Positions 8,954 through 19,900 are shown, counted from the stretch's first letter. The stretch: DNA of 64,000 bases from Mesonia maritima (GCF_042433895.1 NZ_JBHLUA010000021.1:67754-131753); one strand, 5' to 3'. Numbers and translations are program-made. The notes: generated from the sequence alone by a model not told the origin.

Positions 8954-10036
8954 TTATCCTAGTTCTTCTCCGAACTTTGCTTGAATTATTTCTCTAATTT
9001 TTTTTATTTCTTGTTCTTTCTCTTTAGGAAAGATAAGTAAAACATCTTTATTTTCAACAACAATAAAATCTTTTAATCCATCTATTGCCACGACTTTATC
9101 TTTCTGGGTGCGAATGATATTCCCTGAAGCATTTTCTAAATAAAGTTTCGCATTAATTACTACATTATCATTCTCATCGTGTGGTAATTCTTTATGTAAT
9201 GAACCCCAAGAACCTAAATCATTCCAATCGAAATCGGCGGGTAACACACAAACGTTTTCAGCTTTTTCCATAATTCCGTAGTCAATGGAAACATTTTCAG
9301 CTTTTGCGTAATTTTCTTCTAAAAACGCTTGTTCCTTTTCGGTGTTTAATTTCTCTATTCCTTCAACAAAAAGTTGATACATTTCTGGCATGAATTCTTC
9401 AAAAGCTTTGGTAATCGCTTTTACACTCCAAATAAAAATACCGGCGTTCCAAGCGTAATTCCCTTCAGCTAAAAAAGATTTTGCCGTAGCGTAATCGGGT
9501 TTTTCGGTAAACTTCAGAACTTTTTTTACTGCTGAAATCTTTTCATCTTTATATTGAATATAGCCGTAACCGGTGTTCGGAAAAGTTGGTTTTATCCCTA
9601 AAGTCATTAATAATTCTTCACGTTGACAAGCATCATAAGCGGTTTGTAAATTTCTGGTAAACGCGTCTTCATCTTCAATCCAATGATCACTTGGGGCAAC
9701 CACCATTAACGCATCAGAATTTTCTTTTTGAATTTTTAAAGCCGCCAATAAAATACACGGTGCGGTATTTCGCATTGCCGGTTCTAAAACGATTTGGTTT
9801 TGCGTGATCTTTGGCAATTGTTCTTTTACCAAATCTTCATACAAACTATTGGTAAGCACTAAAATATTTTCTTCAGGAACTATTTTTTTTAAACGGCTGT
9901 ACGTTTTTTGAATAAGCGTTTGCCCGCTTCCGAGCATATCATGAAATTGCTTCGGAAAAGATTTTTTACTCACCGGCCAAAATCGTGAACCAACTCCACC
10001 AGCCATAATAACCGCATAATAATTACTGTTCATCAT
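8954..10036 (-). CDS. manC: Mannose-1-phosphate guanylyltransferase
   Basis: A 360-residue cytoplasmic nucleotidyltransferase that makes GDP-mannose from mannose-1-phosphate and GTP for glycan synthesis. The N-terminal signature GGVGSRFWPVSKKSFPKQF is textbook, followed by ALMVVAPSDHWIED, KFTEKPDYATA and the aspartate-rich DFDWNDLGSWGSL. It lacks the C-terminal isomerase domain of bifunctional ManC/AlgA enzymes and has the usual length of the monofunctional form. Two Met codons are adjacent at the start, so the first residue is ambiguous. It sits in a leftward string (M28 peptidase, SDR, SprT-like, manC, DUF389) with gaps of 2-9 bp. Confidence 0.93.
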   Translation of the reverse strand: MMNSNYYAVIMAGGVGSRFWPVSKKSFPKQFHDMLGSGQTLIQKTYSRLKKIVPEENILVLTNSLYEDLVKEQLPKITQNQIVLEPAMRNTAPCILLAALKIQKENSDALMVVAPSDHWIEDEDAFTRNLQTAYDACQREELLMTLGIKPTFPNTGYGYIQYKDEKISAVKKVLKFTEKPDYATAKSFLAEGNYAWNAGIFIWSVKAITKAFEEFMPEMYQLFVEGIEKLNTEKEQAFLEENYAKAENVSIDYGIMEKAENVCVLPADFDWNDLGSWGSLHKELPHDENDNVVINAKLYLENASGNIIRTQKDKVVAIDGLKDFIVVENKDVLLIFPKEKEQEIKKIREIIQAKFGEELG

Positions 10037-10045
10037 TCCTTATTT

Positions 10046-10642
10046 TTAAACTTTTACCAATTCAACTTCTGCGTTTGGTTGAAAAATATAAACTTTTCCG
10101 CTAGAAATCTCGACGCATTCGTAGCGTTTTATTCTTTTTTTTCCTTTTCTAAAAACTTTTCCGTTATAGATCCTAAACGTGCTACCCGTAGGAATTTCAA
10201 ATATATAGTTTTTATTATTCTGCGGATCGAATTCTTTTAACGCAACCGATAATCTAGCATCGGTATCGCTACTTGCTTTCGGATTTTTAAAATGTGTGGC
10301 AATTAATGGAAGTAATCTCGACGGAAAAATCGATGGATTTATAAACGGAAGCATTAATTGCTGAAACGTATATTTCCATTCTTTTCCGTGTGGTTTTATA
10401 TAACGACCATATTTTTTGAAGGCTAAAAAGTGAGCGATTTCGTGAATTAATGTAATTAGAAATCGATACGGATTTAAATTAGCATTTACCGTAATTTGAG
10501 GCGCTCCATTTATTTCTCGATAATCACCGTGACGCGTTTTGCGTTCATTTACGATTTTTAAATGAATATTATATGCTGCAATTAATTGAAACGTAGGATC
10601 TACAGCACGTTCAGGTATGTAATTTGAAAGAATTTCTTTCAT
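10046..10642 (-). CDS. SprT-like zinc metalloprotease-domain protein
   Basis: A 198-residue protein with zinc site HEIAHF (residues 67-71) and a third ligand candidate His85 in KPHGKEWK, as in SprT/Spartan-like domains. The usual C-terminal Cys-rich zinc ribbon is not evident; instead the end is rich in Lys, Tyr and Val. The cellular role in bacteria is not settled. It lies 3 bp after the SDR gene and 9 bp before manC on the coding strand, so it is probably co-transcribed. Confidence 0.82.
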   Translation of the reverse strand: MKEILSNYIPERAVDPTFQLIAAYNIHLKIVNERKTRHGDYREINGAPQITVNANLNPYRFLITLIHEIAHFLAFKKYGRYIKPHGKEWKYTFQQLMLPFINPSIFPSRLLPLIATHFKNPKASSDTDARLSVALKEFDPQNNKNYIFEIPTGSTFRIYNGKVFRKGKKRIKRYECVEISSGKVYIFQPNAEVELVKV

Positions 10643-10645
10643 TAA

Positions 10646-11329
10646 TTAGGGTGTAGAATTAGAAACTTGCAGTAATTTCCCGTTATACAATTCATGTCCG
10701 TTTAAAGAAAAATCCGCAATATATTTCGCCATTTTTTCTGCTGAAACCGGCGCTTGATATCCCGGAAATGCTTCTTCTAACATTTCAGTTTGTACCGCTC
10801 CCAAAGCGAAAACATTAAACGACGGACCGCTTTCTTTGTATTCTTCGGCTAAAACTTCGGTTAACGTAATTACTGCGCCTTTACTTGAACTATATGCTGA
10901 TAATCCCGGGAATTTCAAACTTCCTTGAACGCCACCCATACTACTAATGGTAAGTACGTGGCTTTTTTTATGCATAAACGGAATTAGTAATTTCGTAAGT
11001 TCAAAAACGCCAAAAACATTCGTTTTATAGACTTCTTCAAATTCAGCTGAGGTAATTTTAGTGAAAGGTTTATTTACTAATTTTCCGGCATTATTAATAA
11101 GTACGTCAACTTTTTCCCATTTTTCGGCAATAAAAGTTTTTACTTGTTGAAGATCGCTTTTATTATTAATATCAAAAGAAAATGGGGTTACATTCTTTAA
11201 ATTAAGTGATTTTATAGGTTTTTCATTTCGTGATAAAGCTAGAATTTGATGACCTTGTTCTGAAAGAATTTTCACCAACTCAAAACCAATTCCTCTACTC
11301 GTTCCTGTGACAATAATATTTTTCTTCAT
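10646..11329 (-). CDS. Short-chain dehydrogenase/reductase (SDR)
   Basis: A 227-residue classical SDR. Nucleotide-binding TGTSRGIGFELV is at the N-terminus, NNAG follows the fourth strand, the catalytic Ser is in ISSMGGVQG and the YxxxK pair is YSSSKGAVI. Coenzyme and substrate cannot be read from sequence. It is closely packed with the M28 peptidase (3 bp) and the SprT-like gene, so it belongs to the same leftward operon. Confidence 0.9.
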   Translation of the reverse strand: MKKNIIVTGTSRGIGFELVKILSEQGHQILALSRNEKPIKSLNLKNVTPFSFDINNKSDLQQVKTFIAEKWEKVDVLINNAGKLVNKPFTKITSAEFEEVYKTNVFGVFELTKLLIPFMHKKSHVLTISSMGGVQGSLKFPGLSAYSSSKGAVITLTEVLAEEYKESGPSFNVFALGAVQTEMLEEAFPGYQAPVSAEKMAKYIADFSLNGHELYNGKLLQVSNSTP

Positions 11330-11332
11330 AAA

Positions 11333-12280
11333 TTATTGTTTCGTATTTAACTGAATTTCTTTTGTAGCTGTATTTGCAATCGCTTCGATACCCGGAATTA
11401 TTTTAGCAAGCAGATTTTGCATGTGTTCATAATTCATTAATTCGGCTTCATCATCGACGTGATGATAATATTCATAATTTGAAAAATCGAACGTGCATAA
11501 GGTTTGCGCAGGAATATTCAATTCTTCGTAAAATGGATAATTATCGCTTCGTTTAAATAATTGAAATTCTTTTGCCTTCGCAAAAAAACCAAAAACCTCA
11601 GCATCTGCATATTCATTAAACTTTTTAGCAAAATTAGATTCCTTGAAACCGGTTAAATAAGCTTCATAAGATTGATCGACTAACGGAACGCCAATCATTT
11701 CAAAATTCAACATTGTGTAAATATCTACCTTTTCTTTTTTCAAGCGTTTTGCTAAATGTTTAGAACCGATTAAGCCTTCTTCTTCCGCAGAAAATAAAAC
11801 AAACAAAATACTCCTTTTAGTTTCTTTATTTGCAAAATACTTTGCTAATGCTATAATTGAAGCTGTTCCCGCAGCGTTATCGTTTGCACCATTCGCAATA
11901 GAATCGCCAGCTACGGTTTGTTCTTCATTTACAATTCCGATATGATCGTAATGAGCGCCAAGAATAATAAATTCATCTTTTAATTTTGGATCATTTCCTT
12001 CTTTTAAAGCGATTAAATTATAACCAGTTTCACCTTTATACTGAAAAGAATCGCGATAAGTTTCATAAAATGGTTGTACATTATGTGTGCTAAAAATAGA
12101 TTCAATATACTGCGCAGCTTCTTCTATCCCTTCGGTACCGAACTTTCTTCCGGCTAAATCATCTGAAGCTAAATAGTGTAAAGTTTCTTTTAGAGAATTT
12201 TCAGCAATTTCATCTGGAATTACTTGCGAATAATTTACCCAAGAAATTAAAAGGAAAGACAGAATAAGTATATTTTTCAT
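11333..12280 (-). CDS. M28 family peptidase, secreted
   Basis: A 315-residue protein with an N-terminal signal peptide (ILILSFLLISWVNYSQ). The zinc-aminopeptidase motifs are in order: GAHYDHIG, GANDNAAGTASIIAL, LFSAEEEGLIGS, FEMIG, and a late YYHHVDDEAE supplying the last His. Family members cleave N-terminal amino acids in the periplasm or outside the cell. It is the first gene of the leftward string ending with DUF389. A terminator separates it from pdhC upstream. Confidence 0.9.
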   Translation of the reverse strand: MKNILILSFLLISWVNYSQVIPDEIAENSLKETLHYLASDDLAGRKFGTEGIEEAAQYIESIFSTHNVQPFYETYRDSFQYKGETGYNLIALKEGNDPKLKDEFIILGAHYDHIGIVNEEQTVAGDSIANGANDNAAGTASIIALAKYFANKETKRSILFVLFSAEEEGLIGSKHLAKRLKKEKVDIYTMLNFEMIGVPLVDQSYEAYLTGFKESNFAKKFNEYADAEVFGFFAKAKEFQLFKRSDNYPFYEELNIPAQTLCTFDFSNYEYYHHVDDEAELMNYEHMQNLLAKIIPGIEAIANTATKEIQLNTKQ

Positions 12281-12312
12281 TGATCAAGATTTTCGTTCAG
12301 GTTTAAAGATAA

Positions 12313-12340
12313 AAAAATCCCGCTTTTACACGGGATTTTT
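12313..12340 (-). terminator. Terminator after pdhC
   Basis: Inverted repeat AAAAATCCCG / CGGGATTTTT (12313-12322 and 12331-12340) with an 8-base loop, between the pdhC stop and the M28 gene start. On the minus strand it ends in a T run. Confidence 0.8.
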
Positions 12341-12361
12341 CACTATATAATATTGATAATC

Positions 12362-14080
12362 TTAGGCTAACATAGTAACCGGATTTTCGATATATTTCTT
12401 AAACGTTTCTAAGAATTTTGCACCAGTCGCACCATCTACCGTTCTGTGATCGCAAGCAAGCGTAACCTTCATTGTATGGCCAACTTTTATTTCGCCATTT
12501 TTAACTACCGGCTTTTCTACAATCGCACCAACCGATAAAATAGCTGAATTTGGCTGATTAATAATGCTGGTAAATTCTTCAATACCAAACATTCCTAAAT
12601 TTGAAACTGTAAATGTACTACCTTCCATATCTTTAGGCTGTAATTTTTTGTTTCTTGCTTTTCCGGCTAGATCTTTTACGTTTGAATTGATGGTCATCAT
12701 CGACATCTGATCGGTAAATCGTAATACTGGAACCACTAACCCTTCTTCTACCGCAACAGCAACACCCACGTGAATATGTTTTGCAATTTTGGTAGCATCG
12801 CCAGTCCATTGGGAATTAACCTGCGGATGTTTACGCAACGCCATTGCCGAAGCTTTAATTACCATATCATTATACGAAACTTTCGTGTCTGGCATTTCAT
12901 TGATTTGCGCGCGCGATTTCATCGCGTTTTCCATATCTAACTCAATCGTTAAATAATAATGGGGCGCGTTAAATTTAGATTCTGAAAGTCGTTTGGCAAT
13001 TGTTTTTCGCATTTGCGAATTTTTAACCTCTTCAAAACTTTCTTCACCTGCAGGAACGTAAGGTTGCGCAGCAGATTCTTCCGATTTTGCTGCTTTCTTT
13101 TCAGCAGGTTTTTCTGAAGGTTTGTAACTTTCGATATCCTTTTTAACGATTCGTCCGTTTTCACCACTACCTTTAACATCAGCTAAATCAATTCCTTTTT
13201 CTTCGGCTATTTTTTTAGCTAAAGGTGAAGCAAAAATACGATCGCCATCACTATCGGTATGTTGTCTATCTCCAGAATCTGAACTTTCGCTTTCTGAAGA
13301 AGTTTTATCTTTCGATGCTTTATCTTCTGAAGATTTTTCCTTTTTGTCAGACTTTTTAGATTTCTTGGAAGAACCACCAGATTTTAATTGATCTAAAAAT
13401 TTAGAAACATCGGTTCCTTCCGGACCAATAATTGCTAAAACTGAATCTACCGGAGCGCTTTCACCTTCATCGATTCCGATGTGGAGTAAGGTTCCTTCAT
13501 AGAAAGATTCGAATTCCATGGTGGCTTTATCGGTTTCGATTTCAGCTAAAATTTCACCTTCTTCTACGCTATCGCCTTCTTTTTTCAACCATTGTGCAAC
13601 GGTACCTTCTTCCATGGTATCAGAAAGTCGTGGCATTTTTACCACTTCTACATCCTCTGGAATTTCACCATCTGCATCTTCGTCACTTTCTTCTTCATCA
13701 TTTTCATCTGAAGAATCATCTTTTTCTTTTGAAGATTTTTTATCGTCCTTATCCTTTTTATTTTTATCTTCATCTTCAGCATCGTTATCCTTTTTATCAG
13801 ATTTTCCTTCAGCTTCTTTTATGAGGTCTGAAATATCTTCATCTTCTTCACCAATAATTGCCAACAAAGCATCAACCGGAGCACCATCGCCTTCTTCAAC
13901 ACCAATATAAAGTAAAGTGCCGTCATAGAAAGACTCAAACTCCATGGTTGCTTTATCGGTTTCTATTTCAGCTAAAATATCGCCTTCTTCGACTTTATCG
14001 CCTTTTTGTTTTAACCATTTTGCCACAACACCTTCTTCCATCGTGTCGCTTAAACGAGGCATATTTATAACTTCAGCCAT
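12362..14080 (-). CDS. pdhC: Pyruvate dehydrogenase E2, dihydrolipoamide acetyltransferase
   Basis: A 572-residue E2. It has two lipoyl domains, each with the lipoylation site EIETDKATMEFES (residues ~1-80 and ~146-225), a strongly charged D/E/K/S linker after each, a peripheral subunit-binding domain (FASPLAKKIAEEKGID, ~283-320) and the acyltransferase core ending in ACDHRTVDGATGAKFL with the catalytic His. It forms the core of the complex that converts pyruvate to acetyl-CoA. The gene follows pdhA after 6 bp. The E1beta gene is not adjacent; separate E1alpha-E2 and E1beta loci are normal in this group. Confidence 0.96.
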   Translation of the reverse strand: MAEVINMPRLSDTMEEGVVAKWLKQKGDKVEEGDILAEIETDKATMEFESFYDGTLLYIGVEEGDGAPVDALLAIIGEEDEDISDLIKEAEGKSDKKDNDAEDEDKNKKDKDDKKSSKEKDDSSDENDEEESDEDADGEIPEDVEVVKMPRLSDTMEEGTVAQWLKKEGDSVEEGEILAEIETDKATMEFESFYEGTLLHIGIDEGESAPVDSVLAIIGPEGTDVSKFLDQLKSGGSSKKSKKSDKKEKSSEDKASKDKTSSESESSDSGDRQHTDSDGDRIFASPLAKKIAEEKGIDLADVKGSGENGRIVKKDIESYKPSEKPAEKKAAKSEESAAQPYVPAGEESFEEVKNSQMRKTIAKRLSESKFNAPHYYLTIELDMENAMKSRAQINEMPDTKVSYNDMVIKASAMALRKHPQVNSQWTGDATKIAKHIHVGVAVAVEEGLVVPVLRFTDQMSMMTINSNVKDLAGKARNKKLQPKDMEGSTFTVSNLGMFGIEEFTSIINQPNSAILSVGAIVEKPVVKNGEIKVGHTMKVTLACDHRTVDGATGAKFLETFKKYIENPVTMLA

Positions 14081-14086
14081 AATTTT

Positions 14087-15085
14087 TTATAGTTTATGTG
14101 ATAAAAACGGATAGTCTTCTTGCTCGTAAACCACATCGTACATTACGCTGGTTTCAGGGAAATCTGATTCATCTGCAAATTTCTCGCATTCTTTTACGCG
14201 ATCTTTTACACCTTTATCAATTTTCTTGATTTCATCTTCAGAAGCCCAACTATTTTCTTGTATTTTTTCTAGAACTTGAGAAATAGGATCGATTTTCTGG
14301 TATTCTTTTACCTCATCTTTAGTTCTATATTTTTGTGCATCACTCATAGAATGACCGCGATAACGATAGGTTTTCATTTCTAAAAATGTTGGTCCGTTAC
14401 CCGAACGTGCTCTATCGATCGCTTCATCTAAAGCTTCTGCAACTTTAGCAGGATTCATAGCATCTACAGGTCCGCAAGGCATTTCATAACCTAAACCAAG
14501 TTTCCAGATATCTTCGTGGTTTGCGGTTCTTTTTACGGAAGTTCCCATAGCATAACCGTTATTTTCTACACAGAAAACTACCGGCAATTGCCACGTCATC
14601 GCTAAGTTTAATGTTTCATGAAGTGTTCCTTGTCGAGCAGCTCCATCACCTAAAAAAGTCAAGGTTACATTGTCTCGCTTAAAGTATTTATCACCAAAAG
14701 CGATTCCGGCACCTAATGGAATTTGCCCACCGACAATTCCGTGACCTCCGTAAAAACGATGCTCTTTCGAAAAAATGTGCATAGAACCTCCTAAACCTTG
14801 AGAAGTTCCTGTTTTCTTTCCGTAAAGTTCTGCCATTACTTTTTTAGGATCAACGCCCATACCAATGGGTTGCACGTGATTTCGGTAAGCGGTAATCATT
14901 CTATCTTTTTCAAGATCCATCGCGTGTAACGCTCCGGCTAGAATGGCTTCTTGACCATTGTATAAATGGAGAAATCCTCTTACTTTTTGCTGAATATAAA
15001 CTTGCGCTAATTTGTCTTCAAACTTGCGCCAGAACAACATATCTTCGTACCACTTAAGGTATGTTTCTTTGGTTATCTTTTTCAT
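14087..15085 (-). CDS. pdhA: Pyruvate dehydrogenase E1 component, alpha subunit
   Basis: A 332-residue thiamine-diphosphate enzyme. Hallmarks are GFLHLYNGQEA, GGSMHIF, the ThDP-binding GDGAARQGTLHETLNLA...FCVENNGYAM motif, and the phosphorylation-loop-like YRGHSMSDAQKYR. An upstream GTG would add eight residues, but the ATG at 15085, which gives MKKITKETYLKWYEDM, matches the usual start of the family and is preceded by an A-rich leader. With E1beta it decarboxylates pyruvate and acetylates the E2 lipoyl groups. It is co-transcribed with pdhC. Confidence 0.95.
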   Translation of the reverse strand: MKKITKETYLKWYEDMLFWRKFEDKLAQVYIQQKVRGFLHLYNGQEAILAGALHAMDLEKDRMITAYRNHVQPIGMGVDPKKVMAELYGKKTGTSQGLGGSMHIFSKEHRFYGGHGIVGGQIPLGAGIAFGDKYFKRDNVTLTFLGDGAARQGTLHETLNLAMTWQLPVVFCVENNGYAMGTSVKRTANHEDIWKLGLGYEMPCGPVDAMNPAKVAEALDEAIDRARSGNGPTFLEMKTYRYRGHSMSDAQKYRTKDEVKEYQKIDPISQVLEKIQENSWASEDEIKKIDKGVKDRVKECEKFADESDFPETSVMYDVVYEQEDYPFLSHKL

Positions 15086-15182
15086 GAAATTATTTTTTAT
15101 GCCGCTCACGAATTAAAGCGGAAAACAAAAATAAGATAATATGCGTTAAAGGAAAAACTCTTTAAGCTTTAATCGGAAAATT

Positions 15183-15665
15183 TTACAGAAAGCTGCTATC
15201 GAATGCCAACGGAAGTATATTTACAAGAGAATTTGATTTATAAATTTTTCCGCTTTCTCCCATAAAATATATCGCAATAGGCGATTTTTGCTTGTATTCA
15301 TATTCAGCAATGGCTTGTCTGCACGAACCGCAAGGCGGAGTTGGCTCTGTAATTTCTTTTTGAAGTGATTTTACAGAAATTGCCATCGAAAGAATTTTTT
15401 GCTTCGGAAATTTGGAACCTGCATAAAAAATAGCGGTTCGTTCTGCGCATAAACCTGAAGGATAGGCTGCGTTTTCTTGATTACTTCCGGTAATTATTTC
15501 TCCATTTTCTAATTGGATAGCTGCGCCGACAAAGAAATTGGAATATGGCGCGTAAGCATTATCTCTTGCTTTAAATGATTCTTCCATCAGTTTTTTAGCA
15601 TCTGTGGGAAGTTCATTTAAATTTTCAAAAACTTGGAGCTTGGTTTGAAGATTTAATTCTTTCAT
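15183..15665 (-). CDS. cdd: Cytidine deaminase
   Basis: About 160 residues. The zinc/active-site motifs are CAERTAIFYAGS (catalytic Glu) and PCGSCRQAIAEY, with substrate-binding AYAPYSNFFVGAA upstream. It deaminates cytidine and deoxycytidine in pyrimidine salvage. The ATG at 15665 is preferred over an in-frame Met seven codons earlier, because that region is leader-like. It lies between the porV terminator and pdhA and is probably a single gene. Confidence 0.93.
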   Translation of the reverse strand: MKELNLQTKLQVFENLNELPTDAKKLMEESFKARDNAYAPYSNFFVGAAIQLENGEIITGSNQENAAYPSGLCAERTAIFYAGSKFPKQKILSMAISVKSLQKEITEPTPPCGSCRQAIAEYEYKQKSPIAIYFMGESGKIYKSNSLVNILPLAFDSSFL

Positions 15666-15695
15666 CTTTCTAAAATACGTATTCACTTTAAAACA

Positions 15696-15727
15696 AAAAA
15701 GTACCGGATAGAAATTCGGTACTTTTT
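15696..15727 (-). terminator. Terminator after porU-porV
   Basis: Inverted repeat AAAAAGTACCG / CGGTACTTTTT (15696-15706 and 15717-15727), 10-base loop, 24 bp downstream of the porV stop on the minus strand. Confidence 0.82.
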
Positions 15728-15751
15728 ATATTCTAAAATCTTTAATAAGAT

Positions 15752-16915
15752 TTAATATTCTCTATATTTTTCTCCGAAGTTAAATGACAAACTAAATCGT
15801 AAACTTCCTTCTAATGGATTGGTTACTGATTTTGCGGTAGAGAAAAGATAAGAAACATCTATTCGTGTAATTGAATATTTAAAACCAGCACCTAAGGTTA
15901 AGAATTTTCTAAATCCTTTTACATCACTTTCATTAAAATATCCTAAACGAAATGCAAAACTATCTTCGTACCAATATTCTGCTCCTAAAGCCCACGTAAT
16001 TTCTTTTAATTCTTCACTGAAACCATTTGGCGCATCACTCCAAGAAGAAAGCATTGCTCCAAAAGAACTTTCATTATAATAATCGTCTTCTCTATTGATT
16101 ACACCATCATTATTCGAATCGCTTGGTGTAGGAACTAATAATTTATTAAATTCAGCATAGGTTCCGATAGTATTTGACGCATCTAAGATGAAATCGAAAC
16201 CGGCTCCAGCTTTAAAATTTGTTGGAATAAAACTTTCTTGACCGGCATCATCATACTTAATTTTTGGGCCGATGTTTGAAATATTAATTCCACCTCTCCA
16301 GCGCCCGTTAAAATTATCATACGCAATTTCTTCACTTTGATAAAATGCTGAAATATCTACGCCAAATGAGTTTGCTGCAGAAGCATCTGCATTACTGGTT
16401 TGCAATCTTAAATCTGACCGAATGTAACGCCCTGTTACTGCCATTGAAATTTGTTCTCCTAAACGTAACGCGTAGGTTAAATCAAAAGAAACTTGGTTAG
16501 GCTTTAAAATTAAGGCTTCTTGCTCGGCGGTTTGGCGCGATTCAATTTCACCTAAATTAAAATAACGTAAACTTGCAGCAAATGCGCTACGTTCATTTAT
16601 TCGGTTATAATAATTTACTTGGCCTACGTTTATATCATTTACCAATTCACGTAAATAAGGAACATAGGAAATTCCTACACCTTGTTGATCTTCTACAAAT
16701 GCATATTTTGCGGGATTCCATTGTTGCGAATAGGTATCTGCTGAAGTTGCCACACCCATATCTGCCATTCCCGATGCTCTCGCGTCTCCTGAAATTAATA
16801 AAAACGGAACTGCGGTTGTTGGAACTCTATCAGATTCTGTGATCTCGTCTTGAGCTTTTGCTTGTGAACTTAAAAGAATGGAAAATCCTACAAGTAAAAA
16901 AGTTATTTTTTTCAT
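15752..16915 (-). CDS. porV: T9SS outer membrane protein PorV
   Basis: A 387-residue outer-membrane beta-barrel of the FadL-like PorV/LptO family. It has a signal peptide (MKKITFLLVGFSILLSSQ), the family start VPTTAVPFLLISGDARASGMADMG, and many alternating beta strands ending in FRFSLSFNFG. In P. gingivalis and Flavobacterium, PorV shuttles T9SS cargo from the translocon to the PorU sortase. It is directly downstream of porU (41-bp gap), the conserved order in Bacteroidetes, and ends at a terminator. Confidence 0.94.
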   Translation of the reverse strand: MKKITFLLVGFSILLSSQAKAQDEITESDRVPTTAVPFLLISGDARASGMADMGVATSADTYSQQWNPAKYAFVEDQQGVGISYVPYLRELVNDINVGQVNYYNRINERSAFAASLRYFNLGEIESRQTAEQEALILKPNQVSFDLTYALRLGEQISMAVTGRYIRSDLRLQTSNADASAANSFGVDISAFYQSEEIAYDNFNGRWRGGINISNIGPKIKYDDAGQESFIPTNFKAGAGFDFILDASNTIGTYAEFNKLLVPTPSDSNNDGVINREDDYYNESSFGAMLSSWSDAPNGFSEELKEITWALGAEYWYEDSFAFRLGYFNESDVKGFRKFLTLGAGFKYSITRIDVSYLFSTAKSVTNPLEGSLRFSLSFNFGEKYREY

Positions 16916-16956
16916 ATCTTATTTTAATGTTTGGCAAATATATAGTTTTCTATTTA

Positions 16957-19900
16957 TTAGAGAATAACGAGCTTTTCAAATTTCTCTACTTTCTTATTTG
17001 TTAAGGTTGATTTTACTGTTAATTTATAAACATAAACTCCTTTCCCGATTCGATCTCCAAAATCATCTCGACCATCCCAAGTAATATCTCGCGATAGAAA
17101 GCCGTCAGTATTAATGACTTGATTTTTAGTCCACACAACTTTTCCGGTTACAGTGAAAACTTGCACTTGAACTTCTAATGGCTCAAAAGGTCGATTATGA
17201 TTAAACCAAAATTCTGTATACGTGGTAAATGGATTTGGATAATTCAATACCCTATTGATTTTTAACTCGTCATCACCAGTTACCATAAATTGTATCTCCG
17301 CTGTACTTGAATTATTATAAACATCCCAAGCTTTAAAAGTTAAGGTATGTAAACCTTCATCCAAATCGCGCAATTTATAATTTACGCTTCCTTTTGTATA
17401 ATCATCGACTTCTGTCTCATAATAATCGTTTACTACAAATGGATCGGTTTCGTCTCCATCTAAAATTGCGACTAAATCATGACCAATTCCGCTTGCGGTA
17501 TTAATTCCATTTTCATCGGCTAATTTTGCCAATAAAAATGGCGAACTATTGGTAATTCCGCCGGAAACAAAATTTTCATCATTCATGTATAGTTGTATCT
17601 CTGGACCTTTGTTATCTTCCGGTGCATTTTCATTTATTCCACCGACAAGAATAGAAGTATTATACCCTTTATTATCTTGTAACAATTGATTACGCTGAGA
17701 ATAAAAACTTACGCGACCCTCCCCGACAGGAATTTTAATATCTTTTGGAACTACAAATTCAAATTCGAATTCACCGTTGGTAACCGAAGCTTGGCCTCGG
17801 AAAATACTTTCTCCTAACGTGGTAAAATCAAAAACACCACTACCATCATTATTTAATGTACTTCTATCGATACGTTTATCAAAAATTACACTTGATAGTA
17901 TTCCGTTATAATTTGTGACTCTAGATCCATTAGCATAAACTAATTCTCCTCTCATTTTAATTTTACTTAAAGCTTTTAAAGTATCGACTTGCGGAGAAGA
18001 AATAGGAATATCATTAATATGAGTTAAATTAATTTCTGGATCTGGCAAAGCTAATTTCATAGCTGGATCACCGAAATAAAAAATGGTTCTTCTATCGGGA
18101 TCTGTGAGATCATTTTTGGCTAAGCGAACTGCTTCTGCAATAGTTACTTCTTGATTATCATATTGAAATAGATAAGGAGCTAATTTGAAATTATAATCAG
18201 CGCCGGTACTGACGAAAATTTTTCTCACAGTTGAAACCATAGCAACCGAACCGCCATTATTGTTCAGTAAATTATATTCACCTGGTGAAAGTCGTAAAGG
18301 ATTATCAAAAATTGTAAAATCACACGTTATGGTAACAAACAAATTATATCGATTTTCATTTTGCCAGTTTTCAATACTCTCAATAGTAACTAGACGTTCT
18401 GCCGCTAGGCCGTTTTCTCCTCCATGCCCAAAATAATTAACTACACACGCTCCAACCTCTACCGCTTGATTAATTGCTTCGTTTGCTTCAGGATAGCGGA
18501 AACCGCCAGAAGAAGATACCTGCTGGTAAGAATCACTATGAATTTTCTTTACATTTATAAAAGGTTGATTTTCTGAAATATCATCTCCCAACTCGTCAAG
18601 TTTAACCTGCAGGTCAAAATCATCTCCACCATTTCCTCTTTTATCGGCATCATCAGAAATTAAAACAAAATTATTTCGCCAACTTCCGTAGGAAACTTTA
18701 CTCTCATAATCGAAAATCTTATCAACTAATATTTTAGCCGTTTGTGGTGAATCTGCAAGGATTCTTCCCACCGCAATATCTAATTTTCCGCCGAAAATAC
18801 TAGCACCTTCGTTGGCATCCATTAATCCATAAAAATCATCTGAAGGAGTTGTACTTGGGCTTGTACTAAAACTATCTAAACTTTCAAAAACTGGTACAAT
18901 ATTATTGTTATTCTGCAAACGGTTTTTATAATCTACCGATCCGTCTCCAAATAAACAGACATATTTTATTCTATTAGTTGAAGAAGAAGCGTTATCATAA
19001 ATGTATTTGATGAAATTTCGAATAGCACCAATATCCTGCTTTCCGGAGTTAAATTCAGTATAAATATCTTTCGTTAAAACGACCTTTACATTTAAATCAT
19101 CTTTCTCTCTTCTATACTGTGCTAAACGATTTGCTTGCTGCAACAATAATTCTGAAGTGACAATTACATAATCTACATCTTGAAATTGGCCTTGATTATT
19201 TTCAAAAACAGTTCCTTTTAAATTTATATTATCGACTTGAGCATTTGCTTCTTTTAAAGGTGTATAAAAATTAGATGAGGGAATTGCTATATAATTTCTC
19301 CGTTCACCTAAAGTAGATTTGAAGCTGAAATTCGATTGATTTTGTGTATTTTCAATGTAATAGACATTATAAAGATCGGTAATATCCCAAACTTCTTGAA
19401 TTGAAGAAGCATTTTGAATAACGTATTCTCCAATTCCTGAAGTTGTAGCAGCGTCTTCCCAAGTAAATTCTAATTGGGAATTTGTCGCGCGAAGTTCTCG
19501 TTTCGCTTTTACGTTTATATAATCCACATAAGCCAAACTTGCAGGATTTCCCCCATTATTATAAGTCAGCTTTACATTTATATTAGAAGAATTTACAATT
19601 AACTGATTAGAAATTGTAGAATCGTCAGCAAAATTGTCATCGGTTATGGCACTAAAAGTAGAAGTTCCGAGTTCTTCTCCATTTACAGAAATTTTCATTG
19701 AAGTTGAAGCTTCTGAAGCGGAAACTGTATTTATTCTGAATTCAACAGGTTCAGAAGTAATCAAATTTTCAAAAGTAAATTCAAATTCTTTTTCATTTTC
19801 GACATCAAATCGATCGCCAAACCATCTTCTGCCGGTTTTCACAATACTATAATCATCTATTTCATGATATTGGTAATCATCGAAAGTTGTAATGGTGGTT

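Noticed and set aside
13432..14070. Several open frames antisense to the E2 gene
   Set aside because: They mirror the Lys/Asp/Glu/Ser-rich linkers and lipoyl domains of pdhC; composition (Leu/His/Phe or Ser-rich) is what the reverse strand of such repeats gives, with no signal of independent coding.
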